A stretch of DNA of 64,000 nt from an uncultured Clostridia bacterium. GTDB lineage: Bacteria > Bacillota > Clostridia > Christensenellales > UBA1242. The DNA is taken from the NCBI GenBank assembly GCA_944383405.1, contig CALWPL010000003.1, positions 62,001-126,000 on the forward strand. Reading direction: 5' to 3'. Made by a program: the position numbers and the translations under genes. How positions within the stretch are numbered: the stretch's first letter is position 1; each line of letters opens with the position of its first letter. Below are positions 31,063-40,825 of this stretch, in pieces. Under the pieces are notes generated by a model. It worked only from the letters and a program-made list of their open reading frames with translations, was not told where the DNA came from and searched no databases.

Positions 31063-31133
31063 TCTCGAAATCGCAAATTTAGACTATAAACTTGAACAAG
31101 TTCTAACAACAAAACTTATTTTAAGGAGTAAAA

Positions 31134-34100
31134 ATGGGACAATCTAATCCAGCAATTAAAAAAACAAAGTATGGAAAAGTCGAAAGGTACAATTTTTCGA
31201 AGATTGAAGAACCTATTGAAATGCCTTATTTAATTTCTATCCAAAAAGATGCTTATAAAGAGTTTTTGGAACATGGCATTGCAGAGATCTTAGAAGAGTT
31301 TTCTCCAATTACCGATTATAGTGGAAAAGCAGAAATCTATTTTGTAGATTACACTCTCGATCCAACTAGCAAGTATACAAAAATGGAGTGCAAGAGAAAA
31401 GGAATCACTTATTCTGTTGCTTTAAGAGCAAGAGTTAGACTTGTCAGAAAGGAAGATGGAGAAGTTGTTGAACAAGAGGTTTTCTTGGGTGATGTTCCTC
31501 TTATGACAGAAGAAGGTTCTTTTATATTCAATGGAATTGAAAGAGTTGTTGTTAGTCAAATTGTCAGATCTCCAAGTGCATATTTTGCAAAAGAGCAGGA
31601 TAAAACGGGTAAATATTTATTTAATGGTACAATAATTCCTACTCGTGGAACATGGATTGAAGTAGAGCAAAATGCTAACAATATATTAAAGGTTGTAATT
31701 GATAGAAGTAGTAAAGTAACACTTGGAGTATTTTTAAAGTGCTTTGGGTATACTGCTGAGCAAATTGCAGATATTTTTGGCAAAGATCCACTCATTATGA
31801 ATACTCTTGAAAAGGAAACTCAAGATACTCAGGAGTCAGCACTTATTGAACTTAGTAAAAAAATGAGACCTAGCGAAGTTCCAAGTGCAGAAGCCACATA
31901 TAATTTTATTAATTCACTTTTCTTCACTCATCAATATTATAATCTTGCAAGAGTAGGAAGATATAAATTAAATAAGAAATTAGGAATTGCAAATCGTATC
32001 ACGGGGCAGACTGCCTATGGAGATATTAAAATAGGCAATAAAGTTATTGTAAAAGACGGAGAAATAATTTCAAGGGATATAGCAGAAAAAATACAAAATG
32101 CCGGTATTAATGAAGTTTGGCTTAGGGCGAAGACTCTTAATGGAGACTTTAAGATGGAAAATGAAAAATTCATTCCTCATAAAGTCATAGGGAATAATAG
32201 AGTTGATTTGTCCGCTGTTTTCCCATGTGATGAAAAAGAACTTGGAATTCTTGAAAAAGTTCATTATCCAACATTAAAAGCATTACTTAGTGAATGTAAG
32301 ACAGATGAAGAAAAAATAGAGGCTATTAGATTCCACGCAAAAGAGCTTATGAATTTTCAACTTACTATGGATGATATTATAGCAACAATTAGTTATCATT
32401 TGGATTTAAACAATGGTATAGGGGAAATAGACAATATTGACCATTTAGCAAATCGTAGAATTGCAACGGTTGGAGAATTGATGGCTGGGGCTTTTAGAAG
32501 TGGTATAAATAAACTTGCAAGTGTTATAAGAGAAACTTTGCAAGCACAAGATTTGTCAACTGTAAATCCTGCATCGGTAATTAATGCAAGGCCTGTAAAT
32601 AAGGCCCTTAAAGATTTCCTTGCGAGTTCACAGTTATCACAACTTATGGATCAAGTAAATCCTATTAGTGAACTAACTCAAAAGAGAAAAATTTCTGCTG
32701 TTGGACCTGGTGGTGTTAAAAAAGAAAGAGCAACGGCTGAGGTTCGTGATATTCACTATTCACATTATGGTAGAATTTGTGTTATTGAGACTCCTGAAGG
32801 ACAAGGTATTGGACTTATTAACTCTCTTGCAACTTATGCAAAGATTAATGAGTATGGTTTTTTACTTTCTCCACTTAAAGTGGTTGATAAAGAAAAAGGT
32901 ATTGTTACAGACAAAGTTGTTTATTTAATGGCTGATGAAGAAGAAAATTGTTGTGTAGCACAGGCTGTAGAACCATTAACTCCTGAGGGAAAGTTTGTAA
33001 ATCCTAGAATTACTGTTAGAAAGAAAGAATCTGTTATTGAAGTGCCAGCAAGCGAAGTTGATTATGTAGATGTTTCGCCAAGACAACTTATCTCTGCTGC
33101 TACATCTCTTATTCCTTTCCTTGCAAATGACGATACTTCCCGTGCTCTTATGGGTTCGAACATGCAAAGACAGGCGGTTCCTTTGCTCACAACAGAGGCT
33201 CCTATTATAGGGACTGGAATAGAACACAAAATTGCAGTTGATAGTGGGGCTATGATTCTTGCTAAAAAGTCTGGGTTTGTAAGTTATGTGTCTGCAACAG
33301 AAATTAGGGTAAATAATGATGACGGAGAAACTGATGTTTATCATTTAATTAAATTTGCAAAGACAAATCAAGATACATGCATAAATCAAAAACCAGCAGT
33401 TATTAAAAATCAAAGAGTTGAAGTTGGCGATGTGCTTGCAGACGGATTTTCTACAAAAGACGGAGAACTCGCTCTTGGAAAAAATATGACAATAGCCTAC
33501 ATGAACTGGGAAGGTTATAATTATGAAGACGCTATATTAATTTCAGAAAGACTTGTAAGAGATGATGTATTTACATCAATTACACTTAAAGTTGAAGAAA
33601 GTAAGGCTCGTAGCACAAAACTAGGAGATGAAGAAATAACAAGAGATATTCCAAATCTTAGTGAAGACGCATTAAAAAATCTTGATGAAAACGGGATTGT
33701 AAGAATTGGAGCAGAAGTAAGAACTGGAGATATCTTGGTTGGTAAAGTTACTCCAAAGGGAGAAACAGAACTTACACCAGAAGAAAGGCTTCTTAGGGCT
33801 ATTTTTGGAGAAAAGGCAAGAGAAGTTAGAGACACATCCCTTCGTGTACAACATGGTAGGGGTGGAATTGTTGTTGATGTTCAAGTATTTACTAGAAAGA
33901 ATAAAGATGAACTTGAACCAGGTGTAAACACAATGGTAAAAGTTTATGTTGCTCAAAAGAGAAAACTTTCTGTTGGGGATAAAATGGCTGGTAGACATGG
34001 TAATAAAGGTGTTGTAAGCCGAGTTTTACCACTTGCAGACTTGCCATATATGGAAGATGGCACTCCAGTTGATATTGTTCTAAACCCACTTGGTATTCCA

Positions 34101-34877
34101 AGCCGTATGAATGTTGGGCAGGTTTTAGAAGTTTTACTTGGGAAAGTGGCAAAAGTGCTTAACTGGAAGGTGGCTGTACCTGTATTTGATTGTATAAACG
34201 AACAAGAAATTTTTAAATTAATGAAAGATAATGACCTTGAAGAAGATGGCAAAATGGTTTTATATGATGGTAGAACTGGAGAGCCATTTGAAAACAGGGT
34301 TACAGTTGGAACAATGTATATGTTAAAACTTGACCACATGGTTGATAGTAAGATGCATGCTCGTTCAACTGGTCCATACTCACTTGTTACTCAACAACCT
34401 CTTGGTGGTAAGGCTATGTTTGGTGGACAAAGGTTTGGAGAAATGGAAGTTTGGGCACTTGAAGCATATGGGGTTTCTCATTTACTACAAGAAATGTTGA
34501 CTGTTAAGTCAGATGATATTGTAGGTAGAAATAAGACATATGAGGCTATTGTAAAGGGATTCCCTATTGGAGAACCTGGGATACCTGAATCCTTCAAGGT
34601 TATGGTAAAAGAGTTCCAAAGTTTAGGGCTTGATATTAGAATCCTAACAGAAGAAAATAAAGAAGTTTCAATTAATGAACTTTCAAATGATGATTTAGAG
34701 CCAGCACCATTTATTACAAAATCCAAAGAACCTACACAAGACATTGAATTAAATCTTGATGACGAGGTAACGACATCTGACATCGTATCAGAAGAAGATG
34801 CTGCTTCTGCTCAGCAACAAAATGATGATATGTTTGAAGATTTTGATGAAGATTCTTTGTTTGATGATTTAGAGTAA
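31134..34877 (+). CDS. rpoB: DNA-directed RNA polymerase subunit beta
   Basis: RpoB forms half of the active-site cleft of RNA polymerase. AAGGAG lies 5 bases before the ATG. The 1,247-residue protein is collinear with Bacillus-type RpoB and contains the rifampicin region (around residues 500-530: S-Q-L-M-D-Q...), R-D-I-H...E-T-P-E-G, and G-R-H-G-N-K-G-V near residue 950. The position equivalent to E. coli His526 is Gln516 and that of Arg529 is Lys519, while the Asp516 and Ser531 equivalents are kept (Asp506, Ser521). The C-terminal tail of about 60 residues is strongly acidic. rpoC follows after 28 bases and is cotranscribed. The normal upstream neighbours rplKAJL are missing here. Confidence 0.99.
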   Translation: MGQSNPAIKKTKYGKVERYNFSKIEEPIEMPYLISIQKDAYKEFLEHGIAEILEEFSPITDYSGKAEIYFVDYTLDPTSKYTKMECKRKGITYSVALRARVRLVRKEDGEVVEQEVFLGDVPLMTEEGSFIFNGIERVVVSQIVRSPSAYFAKEQDKTGKYLFNGTIIPTRGTWIEVEQNANNILKVVIDRSSKVTLGVFLKCFGYTAEQIADIFGKDPLIMNTLEKETQDTQESALIELSKKMRPSEVPSAEATYNFINSLFFTHQYYNLARVGRYKLNKKLGIANRITGQTAYGDIKIGNKVIVKDGEIISRDIAEKIQNAGINEVWLRAKTLNGDFKMENEKFIPHKVIGNNRVDLSAVFPCDEKELGILEKVHYPTLKALLSECKTDEEKIEAIRFHAKELMNFQLTMDDIIATISYHLDLNNGIGEIDNIDHLANRRIATVGELMAGAFRSGINKLASVIRETLQAQDLSTVNPASVINARPVNKALKDFLASSQLSQLMDQVNPISELTQKRKISAVGPGGVKKERATAEVRDIHYSHYGRICVIETPEGQGIGLINSLATYAKINEYGFLLSPLKVVDKEKGIVTDKVVYLMADEEENCCVAQAVEPLTPEGKFVNPRITVRKKESVIEVPASEVDYVDVSPRQLISAATSLIPFLANDDTSRALMGSNMQRQAVPLLTTEAPIIGTGIEHKIAVDSGAMILAKKSGFVSYVSATEIRVNNDDGETDVYHLIKFAKTNQDTCINQKPAVIKNQRVEVGDVLADGFSTKDGELALGKNMTIAYMNWEGYNYEDAILISERLVRDDVFTSITLKVEESKARSTKLGDEEITRDIPNLSEDALKNLDENGIVRIGAEVRTGDILVGKVTPKGETELTPEERLLRAIFGEKAREVRDTSLRVQHGRGGIVVDVQVFTRKNKDELEPGVNTMVKVYVAQKRKLSVGDKMAGRHGNKGVVSRVLPLADLPYMEDGTPVDIVLNPLGIPSRMNVGQVLEVLLGKVAKVLNWKVAVPVFDCINEQEIFKLMKDNDLEEDGKMVLYDGRTGEPFENRVTVGTMYMLKLDHMVDSKMHARSTGPYSLVTQQPLGGKAMFGGQRFGEMEVWALEAYGVSHLLQEMLTVKSDDIVGRNKTYEAIVKGFPIGEPGIPESFKVMVKEFQSLGLDIRILTEENKEVSINELSNDDLEPAPFITKSKEPTQDIELNLDDEVTTSDIVSEEDAASAQQQNDDMFEDFDEDSLFDDLE

Positions 34878-34905
34878 AATACAAAGTAAGGATTAAGGAG
34901 ATTTT

Positions 34906-37900
34906 ATGTTTGAACTTAATAATTTTGATTCAATGAAAATTGGTATTGCCTCACCAGAAAAGATTAGGTCCTGGAGCCACGGCGAGGTTACAAAGCCAGA
35001 GACGATTAATTATCGTACTTTAAAGCCAGAGAGAGATGGTCTTTTCTGTGAGAGAATTTTTGGGCCAAGAAAAAACTGGGAATGTCATTGTGGAAAATAC
35101 AAGAGAATTAGATACAAGGGTGTTGTTTGTGATAAATGTGGTGTTGAAGTTACTCATTCGAAAGTTAGAAGAGAGAGAATGGGGCATATTGAACTTGCAA
35201 CTCCTGTAAGTCATATTTGGTTTTTCAGGGGAATCCCTTCTCGAATTGGTGTAATTCTTGATATTACTCCAAAAGCGCTTGAACAAGTTCTTTACTATGT
35301 AAATTATATTGTAATAGATCCTAAAAAAACTCCATTTGCATACAAACAAGTTATTTCTGACAAGGAATATAGAGATGCTCTTGAAGAATATGGTCCAGAT
35401 TCTTTTAAAGCAGGAATGGGAGCAGAAGCAATTAAGACCTTGCTTAGTCAAATTGACCTTGAAAAAGAAAATAAAGAACTTAGGGAAATTGTTAAAACAT
35501 CTAAGGGTCAAAAGAAACTAAAGGCAGTGAAAAGACTTGAAATTATAGACGACTTTTTAAAGAGTGGAAATAAACCTGAGTGGATGATACTTGATGTTAT
35601 TCCTGTCATTCCACCTGATTTAAGACCTATGGTTCAACTTGATGGTGGAAGATTTGCAACAAGCGATTTGAATGATTTATATCGTAGAGTTATTAATCGT
35701 AATAATAGACTTAAAAAGTTAATTGAACTTGGAGCACCTGATGTTATTGTTAGAAACGAAAAAAGAATGCTTCAGGAAGCGGTTGATGCTTTAATTGAAA
35801 ATGGCAAAAGAGGCAAGGCAATTCAAGGACCAAAAGCAAGGGATTTAAAGAGCTTAACTGCTATGCTTCGTGGTAAACAAGGGCGTTTCCGTCAAAATCT
35901 TTTAGGGAAAAGAGTTGACTATTCAGGAAGATCAGTTATTGTTGTTGGACCTGAACTTAAGATTTATCAGTGTGGGCTTCCAAAAGAAATGGCACTTGAA
36001 CTATTTAAGCCTTTTATTATGAGAAGACTTGTTGAAATGAATGAATCTCATAATATTAAGAGTGCTAAGAGAATTATTGAGAGAGAAAAGCCAATAGTTT
36101 GGGATGTGCTTGATGAAGTAATTAAAGACCATCCAGTACTTCTTAATCGTGCTCCTACACTTCATAGACTTGGTATTCAAGCCTTTGAACCTGTACTTTG
36201 TGAAGGAAGGGCTATAAAATTGCACCCACTTGTTTGTGTTGGTTTTAATGCTGACTTTGACGGAGACCAAATGCCTATCCATGTTCCACTTTCTCTTGAG
36301 GCAAGGGCAGAGGCTAGAATGATTATGCTCGCTTCAAATAATGTCTTAAAGCCTGCTGACGGACAGCCTGTTATGACTCCACAACAAGATATTGTTCTTG
36401 GTTGTTATTATATGACAATTGATAAGCCAAATGCACTTAACGCAGGTAAGGTTTTCAAAGATGAAGATGAAGCAATTATGGCATATCAAACTAAGAATCT
36501 TGAACTTCAATCTAGCATTGTTGTTAGAAGAACAGTTAACTTTAATGGAGAAGAAATTACTGGGAAAGTAGAGACAACTGTTGGTAGAATTTTATTTAAT
36601 CGTTGCATACCTCAAAATATTGGTTTTATTGATAGGTCAAAGAAAGAAAATGCTTTAAGATATGAAATAGAAGGAACAGTTGATAAAAAGGTATTGGGTA
36701 AAATTGTTGCAAATACCTACAATAATCTTGGTACTACACCAACTGTTATAATGCTTGATAAGATAAAAGAACTTGGTTATAAATATTCAACTATTGGTGC
36801 TCTAACAATTAATGTTTATGACATGAGAGAACCAAAGGAAAAACAAGAACTTATTGCTGAAGCAGATGCAAAAGTTCTTGAAAATGAAAAGGCATATAGA
36901 AGAGGTCTTATTGCTTTTGATGAAAAGATTTCAAAAAATATTGCTATTTGGAACGAGACAACAGAAAAAGTAAAAAGTGCTGTTATGAATAGTCTTGATG
37001 CATTAAATCCTGTAAAAATGATGGCTGTTTCTGGCGCTCGTGGTAATCCGGGACAAATTAACCAACTTTGCGGTATGCGTGGCGTTATGGCTAGTGCGTC
37101 AGGTATTAAAATTGATATTCCTGTTAAATCATGTTTTAGAACAGGACTTACCCCTATTGACTATTTCTTGTCATCTCGTGGTGGGCGTAAAGGTCTTGCT
37201 GATACAGCGCTTAAAACGGCGGACTCTGGTTATCTTACAAGAAGACTTGTTGATGTTGCACAAGAAGTTGTTATTACAGAAGAAGATTGCTTTGCTAGCC
37301 TTGGGGAAAAGACAAAAGGGCTTAAAGTAACAGATATTATTGAAGATAAAACTGTTGTAGAAAAACTTGAAGATAGAATTTCTGGAAGAGTAAGTGTTAA
37401 TGATATTTTCAATCCAAAAACCAAAGAGTTAATTGTAAAATCAAATGAAATGATTACTCCAGAGCAGGCAAAACAAATTGTTGATTGTGGAATAAAAGAA
37501 GTTGAGATAAGAACTCTACTTACTTGTAAGTCAAAGCATGGTGTATGTGCTAAATGTTATGGGCGTAATATGGCAAGTAATCAAATGGTTACTATTGGGG
37601 AAGCAGTAGGAACCATTGCTGCTCAGAGTATTGGCGAACCTGGTACTCAGCTTACAATGAGAACATTCCATACAGGTGGTGTTACAGCAGCAGCAGATAT
37701 TACAAAAGGTCTTCCTCGTGTTGAAGAAATTTTTGAGGCACGCCGACCAAAAGGCGAAGCAATAATTTCAGAAGTTGCAGGAAAAGTTAAGGTGGAAGAT
37801 TCGGGAGAAAGATATAAGATTACTGTTTTCTCTAGTGATGGCGATGTCGAGTACATGACTCCACCAAAGAACAAGACAGTTCTTGCAGTGAAGTCTGGAG

Positions 37901-38502
37901 ATAATGTTGAAGTTGGTCAATGTTTAACATCTGGTTCAATTTATCCAAACGACATTTTAAGAGTCCGTGGGCTTAGAGGTGTACAAGAATATTTACTTAA
38001 AGAAGTTTTGAGTGTTTATAGACTACAAGATGTTAGAATTAATGCAAAGCATGTTGAAATTATTATCCGACAAATGCTTAGAAAGGTAAAAATTGAAGAC
38101 CCAGGCGATTCAGACCTTCTCCCAGGAGCAATGCTTGAACTTCAACAATATGAAGAAATTAATGAAAACATTTTAAGAAATGGCGGAAAACCTGCGACAG
38201 CAAAGAGAATTTTGCTTGGTATTACAAAGGCTTCATTATCTACTGAGTCGTTCTTATCTGCTGCATCTTTCCAAGAAACTTCTAGTGTTTTGACAGAAGC
38301 AGCAATTAAAGGTAAAGTTGATAAACTTCAAGGCTTAAAAGAAAATATAATGATTGGAAAATTAATTCCTGCTGGAACTGGAATGAAAAATTATAGAGAT
38401 GCTTATCCTGAAATTTCAAAAGATTGGCTTATGAAACAAGAATTGAAAAGACAAGAAGCACAAAGACAAAAAGAGATGGAAGAAATGCAAAGTGCTGATT
38501 AA
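34906..38502 (+). CDS. rpoC: DNA-directed RNA polymerase subunit beta'
   Basis: RpoC carries the catalytic magnesium site of RNA polymerase. AAGGAG precedes the ATG. Visible features are the N-terminal zinc ribbon (Cys60, Cys62, Cys75, Cys78), the catalytic N-A-D-F-D-G-D-Q-M at about residues 448-456, and the second zinc site (Cys795, Cys874, Cys881, Cys884). The trigger loop/bridge region R-T-F-H-T-G-G-V-T follows. The length of 1,198 residues is normal for Bacillota, with no large lineage insertion. It is the last gene of the rpoBC unit; a perfect terminator follows. Confidence 0.99.
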   Translation: MFELNNFDSMKIGIASPEKIRSWSHGEVTKPETINYRTLKPERDGLFCERIFGPRKNWECHCGKYKRIRYKGVVCDKCGVEVTHSKVRRERMGHIELATPVSHIWFFRGIPSRIGVILDITPKALEQVLYYVNYIVIDPKKTPFAYKQVISDKEYRDALEEYGPDSFKAGMGAEAIKTLLSQIDLEKENKELREIVKTSKGQKKLKAVKRLEIIDDFLKSGNKPEWMILDVIPVIPPDLRPMVQLDGGRFATSDLNDLYRRVINRNNRLKKLIELGAPDVIVRNEKRMLQEAVDALIENGKRGKAIQGPKARDLKSLTAMLRGKQGRFRQNLLGKRVDYSGRSVIVVGPELKIYQCGLPKEMALELFKPFIMRRLVEMNESHNIKSAKRIIEREKPIVWDVLDEVIKDHPVLLNRAPTLHRLGIQAFEPVLCEGRAIKLHPLVCVGFNADFDGDQMPIHVPLSLEARAEARMIMLASNNVLKPADGQPVMTPQQDIVLGCYYMTIDKPNALNAGKVFKDEDEAIMAYQTKNLELQSSIVVRRTVNFNGEEITGKVETTVGRILFNRCIPQNIGFIDRSKKENALRYEIEGTVDKKVLGKIVANTYNNLGTTPTVIMLDKIKELGYKYSTIGALTINVYDMREPKEKQELIAEADAKVLENEKAYRRGLIAFDEKISKNIAIWNETTEKVKSAVMNSLDALNPVKMMAVSGARGNPGQINQLCGMRGVMASASGIKIDIPVKSCFRTGLTPIDYFLSSRGGRKGLADTALKTADSGYLTRRLVDVAQEVVITEEDCFASLGEKTKGLKVTDIIEDKTVVEKLEDRISGRVSVNDIFNPKTKELIVKSNEMITPEQAKQIVDCGIKEVEIRTLLTCKSKHGVCAKCYGRNMASNQMVTIGEAVGTIAAQSIGEPGTQLTMRTFHTGGVTAAADITKGLPRVEEIFEARRPKGEAIISEVAGKVKVEDSGERYKITVFSSDGDVEYMTPPKNKTVLAVKSGDNVEVGQCLTSGSIYPNDILRVRGLRGVQEYLLKEVLSVYRLQDVRINAKHVEIIIRQMLRKVKIEDPGDSDLLPGAMLELQQYEEINENILRNGGKPATAKRILLGITKASLSTESFLSAASFQETSSVLTEAAIKGKVDKLQGLKENIMIGKLIPAGTGMKNYRDAYPEISKDWLMKQELKRQEAQRQKEMEEMQSAD

Positions 38503-38513
38503 ACAAAATTTAC

Positions 38514-38540
38514 AAAAAACCCATTTTTAATGGGTTTTTT
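38514..38540 (+). terminator. Terminator of rpoBC, possibly bidirectional
   Basis: AAAAAACCCAT (38514-38524) pairs perfectly with ATGGGTTTTTT (38530-38540) around a 5-base loop, 12 bases after the rpoC stop. The stem has an A run on one side and a T run on the other. Confidence 0.9.
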
Positions 38541-38544
38541 GCTA

Positions 38545-38573
38545 TTGACAAATGCTTATTCCTATGTTAATAT
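38545..38573 (+). promoter_or_regulatory. Promoter of the 90-residue orphan gene
   Basis: TTGACA (38545-38550) and TAATAT (38568-38573) with 17 bases between them and a TGt extended -10 element. It begins 4 bases after the rpoC terminator. Confidence 0.75.
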
Positions 38574-38624
38574 ACCTGTGTAAACAAAGGATGTATAGGC
38601 AACAAAGTAGGGAGGTTTATTAAA

Positions 38625-38897
38625 ATGGAAAATCAAAAAAGAACAATTAATTTTGATGATAAGGGGATTGAGATGAGTTCTGTTAGTAAGGAGTTACTAA
38701 GTCAAATTAAGGCAAAAATTATGCCAAAACAAACTGAGGCAGAAAATTATAATGATTCAATGGTTAAAGAAGCAAGTTTCTTTAATGCAGATGGAGAAAA
38801 AGCGTTTGGAGACGAGTCTGCTTATTTTGAGTTTAAAAAACTTCTAGCAAAAAGACAACAGCAAACACAAATAGAAAACATGGAAGCAAGTATGTAA
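38625..38897 (+). CDS. Small hydrophilic orphan protein (90 aa)
   Basis: I do not recognise this protein. It has a strong GGGAGG ribosome binding site, its own good promoter and its own terminator, so it is a well-formed single-gene unit. The 90-residue product has no signal peptide, membrane segment or cysteine. It is charged, with an N-terminal stretch rich in Lys, Asp and Glu, a short helical-looking segment (S-K-E-L-L-S-Q-I-K-A-K-I) at about residues 22-33, and a Gln-rich C-terminus. It sits between rpoC and rpsL, where many Bacillota keep an L7Ae-like ribosomal protein gene, but shows no resemblance to that family. A cytosolic accessory protein is possible; no function is proposed. Confidence 0.8.
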   Translation: MENQKRTINFDDKGIEMSSVSKELLSQIKAKIMPKQTEAENYNDSMVKEASFFNADGEKAFGDESAYFEFKKLLAKRQQQTQIENMEASM

Positions 38898-38903
38898 CAA
38901 ATT

Positions 38904-38932
38904 ACTCCTACCAACTTGGTAGGAGTTTTTTT
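38904..38932 (+). terminator. Terminator of the 90-residue orphan gene
   Basis: ACTCCTACC (38904-38912) pairs perfectly with GGTAGGAGT (38918-38926) around a 5-base loop, followed by a run of seven T. It begins 6 bases after the stop codon. Confidence 0.92.
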
Positions 38933-39082
38933 ATGTTAGTTTTTAAATTTTTTAAACAAAAAGGCTAGAAATCTATTTGCATTTTATTTTTTTAATTTGA
39001 AAATTTTTCTTTAAATTATTTTACTTATGCTAATTTGTGTGATAATATATTGTTACAATAAGAATTATGTGGGTGTATAGAT

Positions 39083-39364
39083 ATGGATTTTGTTTTTCCT
39101 GCAACTTTTTATAGAGATGAAGACAATGACAATTATATAGTTGCTTTTGATGATGTAAGAATCTATTGTCAAGGTAAGACAGTAGAGGAGGCTTTTTTTG
39201 TTGCAAGAAAGTATTTGAGAGATTTTTGTAAGTTATCAATGAAAATGTATGGAGAGGTTAAAGAAAAACCTAGAACATATTTGGAAGCGGCAAGGCAGCA
39301 TAAGGAAGATATTGTTATGCTTGTTGATGCGGAAGTAAAATCACAGGAGAAATCTTCTGAATAG
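39083..39364 (+). CDS. HicB-like antitoxin-fold protein without a HicA partner
   Basis: The 93-residue protein begins F-P-A-T-F-Y, then N-Y-I-V-A-F-D-D-V...C-Q-G-K-T-V-E-E-A, the beta-beta-beta-alpha pattern of the HicB partial RNase H fold. HicB proteins neutralise HicA mRNA interferases, but no HicA gene (a short basic protein with a G-S-H-x-x-x motif) is present on either side. The C-terminal 40 residues are charged and lack a recognisable DNA-binding domain. It has no clear ribosome binding site; upstream there is only a possible weak -10 box (GATAAT at 39042-39047). It may be a stand-alone HicB-fold protein, which is common in Clostridia, or the remnant of a toxin-antitoxin pair. Assignment to the fold is fairly secure, function is not. 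Confidence 0.7.
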   Translation: MDFVFPATFYRDEDNDNYIVAFDDVRIYCQGKTVEEAFFVARKYLRDFCKLSMKMYGEVKEKPRTYLEAARQHKEDIVMLVDAEVKSQEKSSE

Positions 39365-39502
39365 ATTGAAACATTTTAATTTATAGGCTATTTAAAAACT
39401 ATTTATTATTTATGCAATTATAATTTGAATACCATTGCAAATAGATAGATAAAATAAAAGCATTATATGTATTTATTTATAAATGAAAAGCACGATAAAA
39501 AT

Positions 39503-39529
39503 CAATAGATTATGTCTATTGTTTTTTTT
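39503..39529 (+). terminator. Terminator downstream of the HicB-like gene
   Basis: CAATAGA (39503-39509) pairs with TCTATTG (39515-39521) around a 5-base loop, followed by eight T. It lies 138 bases after the stop codon and before the str operon promoter. Confidence 0.75.
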
Positions 39530-39594
39530 ATATAATTTTTGTTATAGGATAAAAAATATTTATAAAATTATAGTATAATAAATTAAAATAAATG

Positions 39595-39626
39595 TTGACT
39601 TTTTTTATAAGGTTTGGTAGTATAAT
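39595..39626 (+). promoter_or_regulatory. Candidate promoter of the rpsL-rpsG-fusA operon
   Basis: TTGACT (39595-39600) is followed by TAGTAT (39618-39623) at 17 bases and by an overlapping TATAAT (39621-39626) at 20 bases. The consensus -10 box has too long a spacer, so the functional box is uncertain. It lies about 220-250 bases before rpsL. Confidence 0.55.
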
Positions 39627-39697
39627 CATGTTGTATGTTCTAAGTTTTATAACATATAATCAGTTTATTTGTTTGGAACGCAAAATAAATTGTTCTA

Positions 39698-39820
39698 GCA
39701 AGAATTTTCTTGCAAATCTAAATTGATTTTTAGCAAAAATTAAAAGACATTCCACTTTTAATTTTTTTTGCTAGAAAGGAAGATTTAGATATAATTTTTA
39801 GTAAGTTGCAACTAAAAATT
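39698..39820 (+). promoter_or_regulatory. Structured leader of the str operon
   Basis: Three hairpins lie between the promoter and rpsL. The first is GCAAGA/TCTTGC (39698-39713). The second has TAGCAAAAATTAAAAG (39731-39746) pairing with the arm at 39755-39773, around the loop ACATTCCA; its inner part plus the T8 run resembles an intrinsic terminator. The third is a perfect 10-bp stem AATTTTTAGT/ACTAAAAATT (39793-39802, 39811-39820). The 3' arm of the third can also pair with the 3' arm of the second, so the two may be mutually exclusive. Autoregulation by a ribosomal protein is inference. Confidence 0.45.
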
Positions 39821-39847
39821 AAAAAGTTAATCTTTAAGGAGGAATAT

Positions 39848-40219
39848 ATGCCTACAATTAATCAACTAGTAAGGCACGGTAGAACAAAGCAAACAAGGAA
39901 ATCTCAATCTCCTATTCTTGAACAGAATCCACAAAAGAGAGGGGTTTGTCTTTCTGTTACTACAACTTCACCTAAAAAGCCTAACTCTGCTTTAAGAAAA
40001 ATTGCAAGGGTAAAACTTTCAAATGGACAAGAGGGAACAACTTATATCCCAGGTGAAGGGCACAATTTGCAAGAGCATAGTGTAGTTCTTATCCGTGGCG
40101 GAAAGGTTAAAGATTTACCAGGTGTTAGATATCACATTATTCGTGGTACACTTGATGCTGCTGGCGTTGCAAAGCGTAAGCAAGGGCGTTCAAAATACGG
40201 TGCAAAGAAAGCAAAGTAA
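39848..40219 (+). CDS. rpsL: 30S ribosomal protein S12
   Basis: S12 sits at the decoding centre of the 30S subunit. The start at 39848 is chosen over an upstream in-frame ATG at 39806 because the protein then begins M-P-T-I-N-Q-L-V-R, as in the family, and a full AAGGAGG site lies 5 bases upstream. The 123-residue product has [11 protein letters not shown] and [11 protein letters not shown], with the lysines linked to streptomycin sensitivity in other bacteria still present. First gene of rpsL-rpsG-fusA. Confidence 0.98.
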   Translation: MPTINQLVRHGRTKQTRKSQSPILEQNPQKRGVCLSVTTTSPKKPNSALRKIARVKLSNGQEGTTYIPGEGHNLQEHSVVLIRGGKVKDLPGVRYHIIRGTLDAAGVAKRKQGRSKYGAKKAK

Positions 40220-40260
40220 AATAGAACAATTTAATTTTGGATAAATTTTTGTAAGGCAGA

Positions 40261-40291
40261 TTTAATTTAAAAAATTTTTTATTAAATTAAA
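40261..40291 (+). other. AT-only hairpin between rpsL and rpsG
   Basis: TTTAATTTA (40261-40269) pairs with TAAATTAAA (40283-40291), and the intervening A and T runs can extend the stem. The rpsL-rpsG gap of 107 bases is long for this operon. The hairpin may be an mRNA processing or stability element; it contains no G-C pair, so it is weak. Confidence 0.4.
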
Positions 40292-40326
40292 TTTATATTT
40301 ACAAACAAATCAAACAAGGAGGAAAT

Positions 40327-40800
40327 ATGTCTAGAAGAAATCGTGCAACAAAGCGTGAAGTATTACCAGACCCTATGTATAATTCAACTGTTGTTACAAA
40401 ACTTGTAAATCAAGTTATGCTTGATGGCAAGAAGGGTATTGCGTTTGGTATAGTTTATGGCGCTTTTGATATAATAAAAGAAAAAATGGGTACAGATCCA
40501 ATGACGGTTTTTACTCAGGCTCTTGAAAATGTAAAGCCTGTTCTTGAAACAAAGTCAAGGAGAGTTGGTGGGGCAACCTATCAAGTACCTATGGAAATAA
40601 GACCAGATAGAAGGCAAACGCTTGCAATAAGATGGATTGTCTCGTTTGCTAGAAAGCGTGGTGGTGAAAAAGAGATGGAGAAAAAACTTGCATCAGAAAT
40701 CATGGACGCTTATAACAATGCTGGTGGAGCAATTAAGAAGAAAGATGAAATGCATAGAATGGCAGAAGCAAACAAGGCATTTGCACACTTTAAATGGTAA
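40327..40800 (+). CDS. rpsG: 30S ribosomal protein S7
   Basis: S7 nucleates assembly of the 30S head and contacts tRNA in the E site. AAGGAGG lies a few bases before the ATG. The 157-residue protein is full length, beginning S-R-R-N-R-A and containing [23 protein letters not shown] and [12 protein letters not shown]. Second gene of the str operon, 25 bases before fusA. Confidence 0.98.
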   Translation: MSRRNRATKREVLPDPMYNSTVVTKLVNQVMLDGKKGIAFGIVYGAFDIIKEKMGTDPMTVFTQALENVKPVLETKSRRVGGATYQVPMEIRPDRRQTLAIRWIVSFARKRGGEKEMEKKLASEIMDAYNNAGGAIKKKDEMHRMAEANKAFAHFKW

Positions 40801-40825
40801 TTTTATAAAATAAAAAGGAGAAAAT

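Noticed and set aside
30822..31082. An 86-codon frame starting with GTG before rpoB
   Set aside because: It starts in the terminator of the giant gene, runs through the rpoB promoter and leader, has no ribosome binding site and encodes a Lys/Phe/Leu-rich sequence typical of AT-rich non-coding DNA.
39365..39502. Possible small gene or HicA toxin after the HicB-like gene
   Set aside because: No frame with a start signal and HicA features; the stretch is AT-rich and has stops in all frames.
39806..39847. Longer N-terminus for S12
   Set aside because: The upstream ATG lacks a ribosome binding site and lies in a leader hairpin; the family start with AAGGAGG is at 39848.
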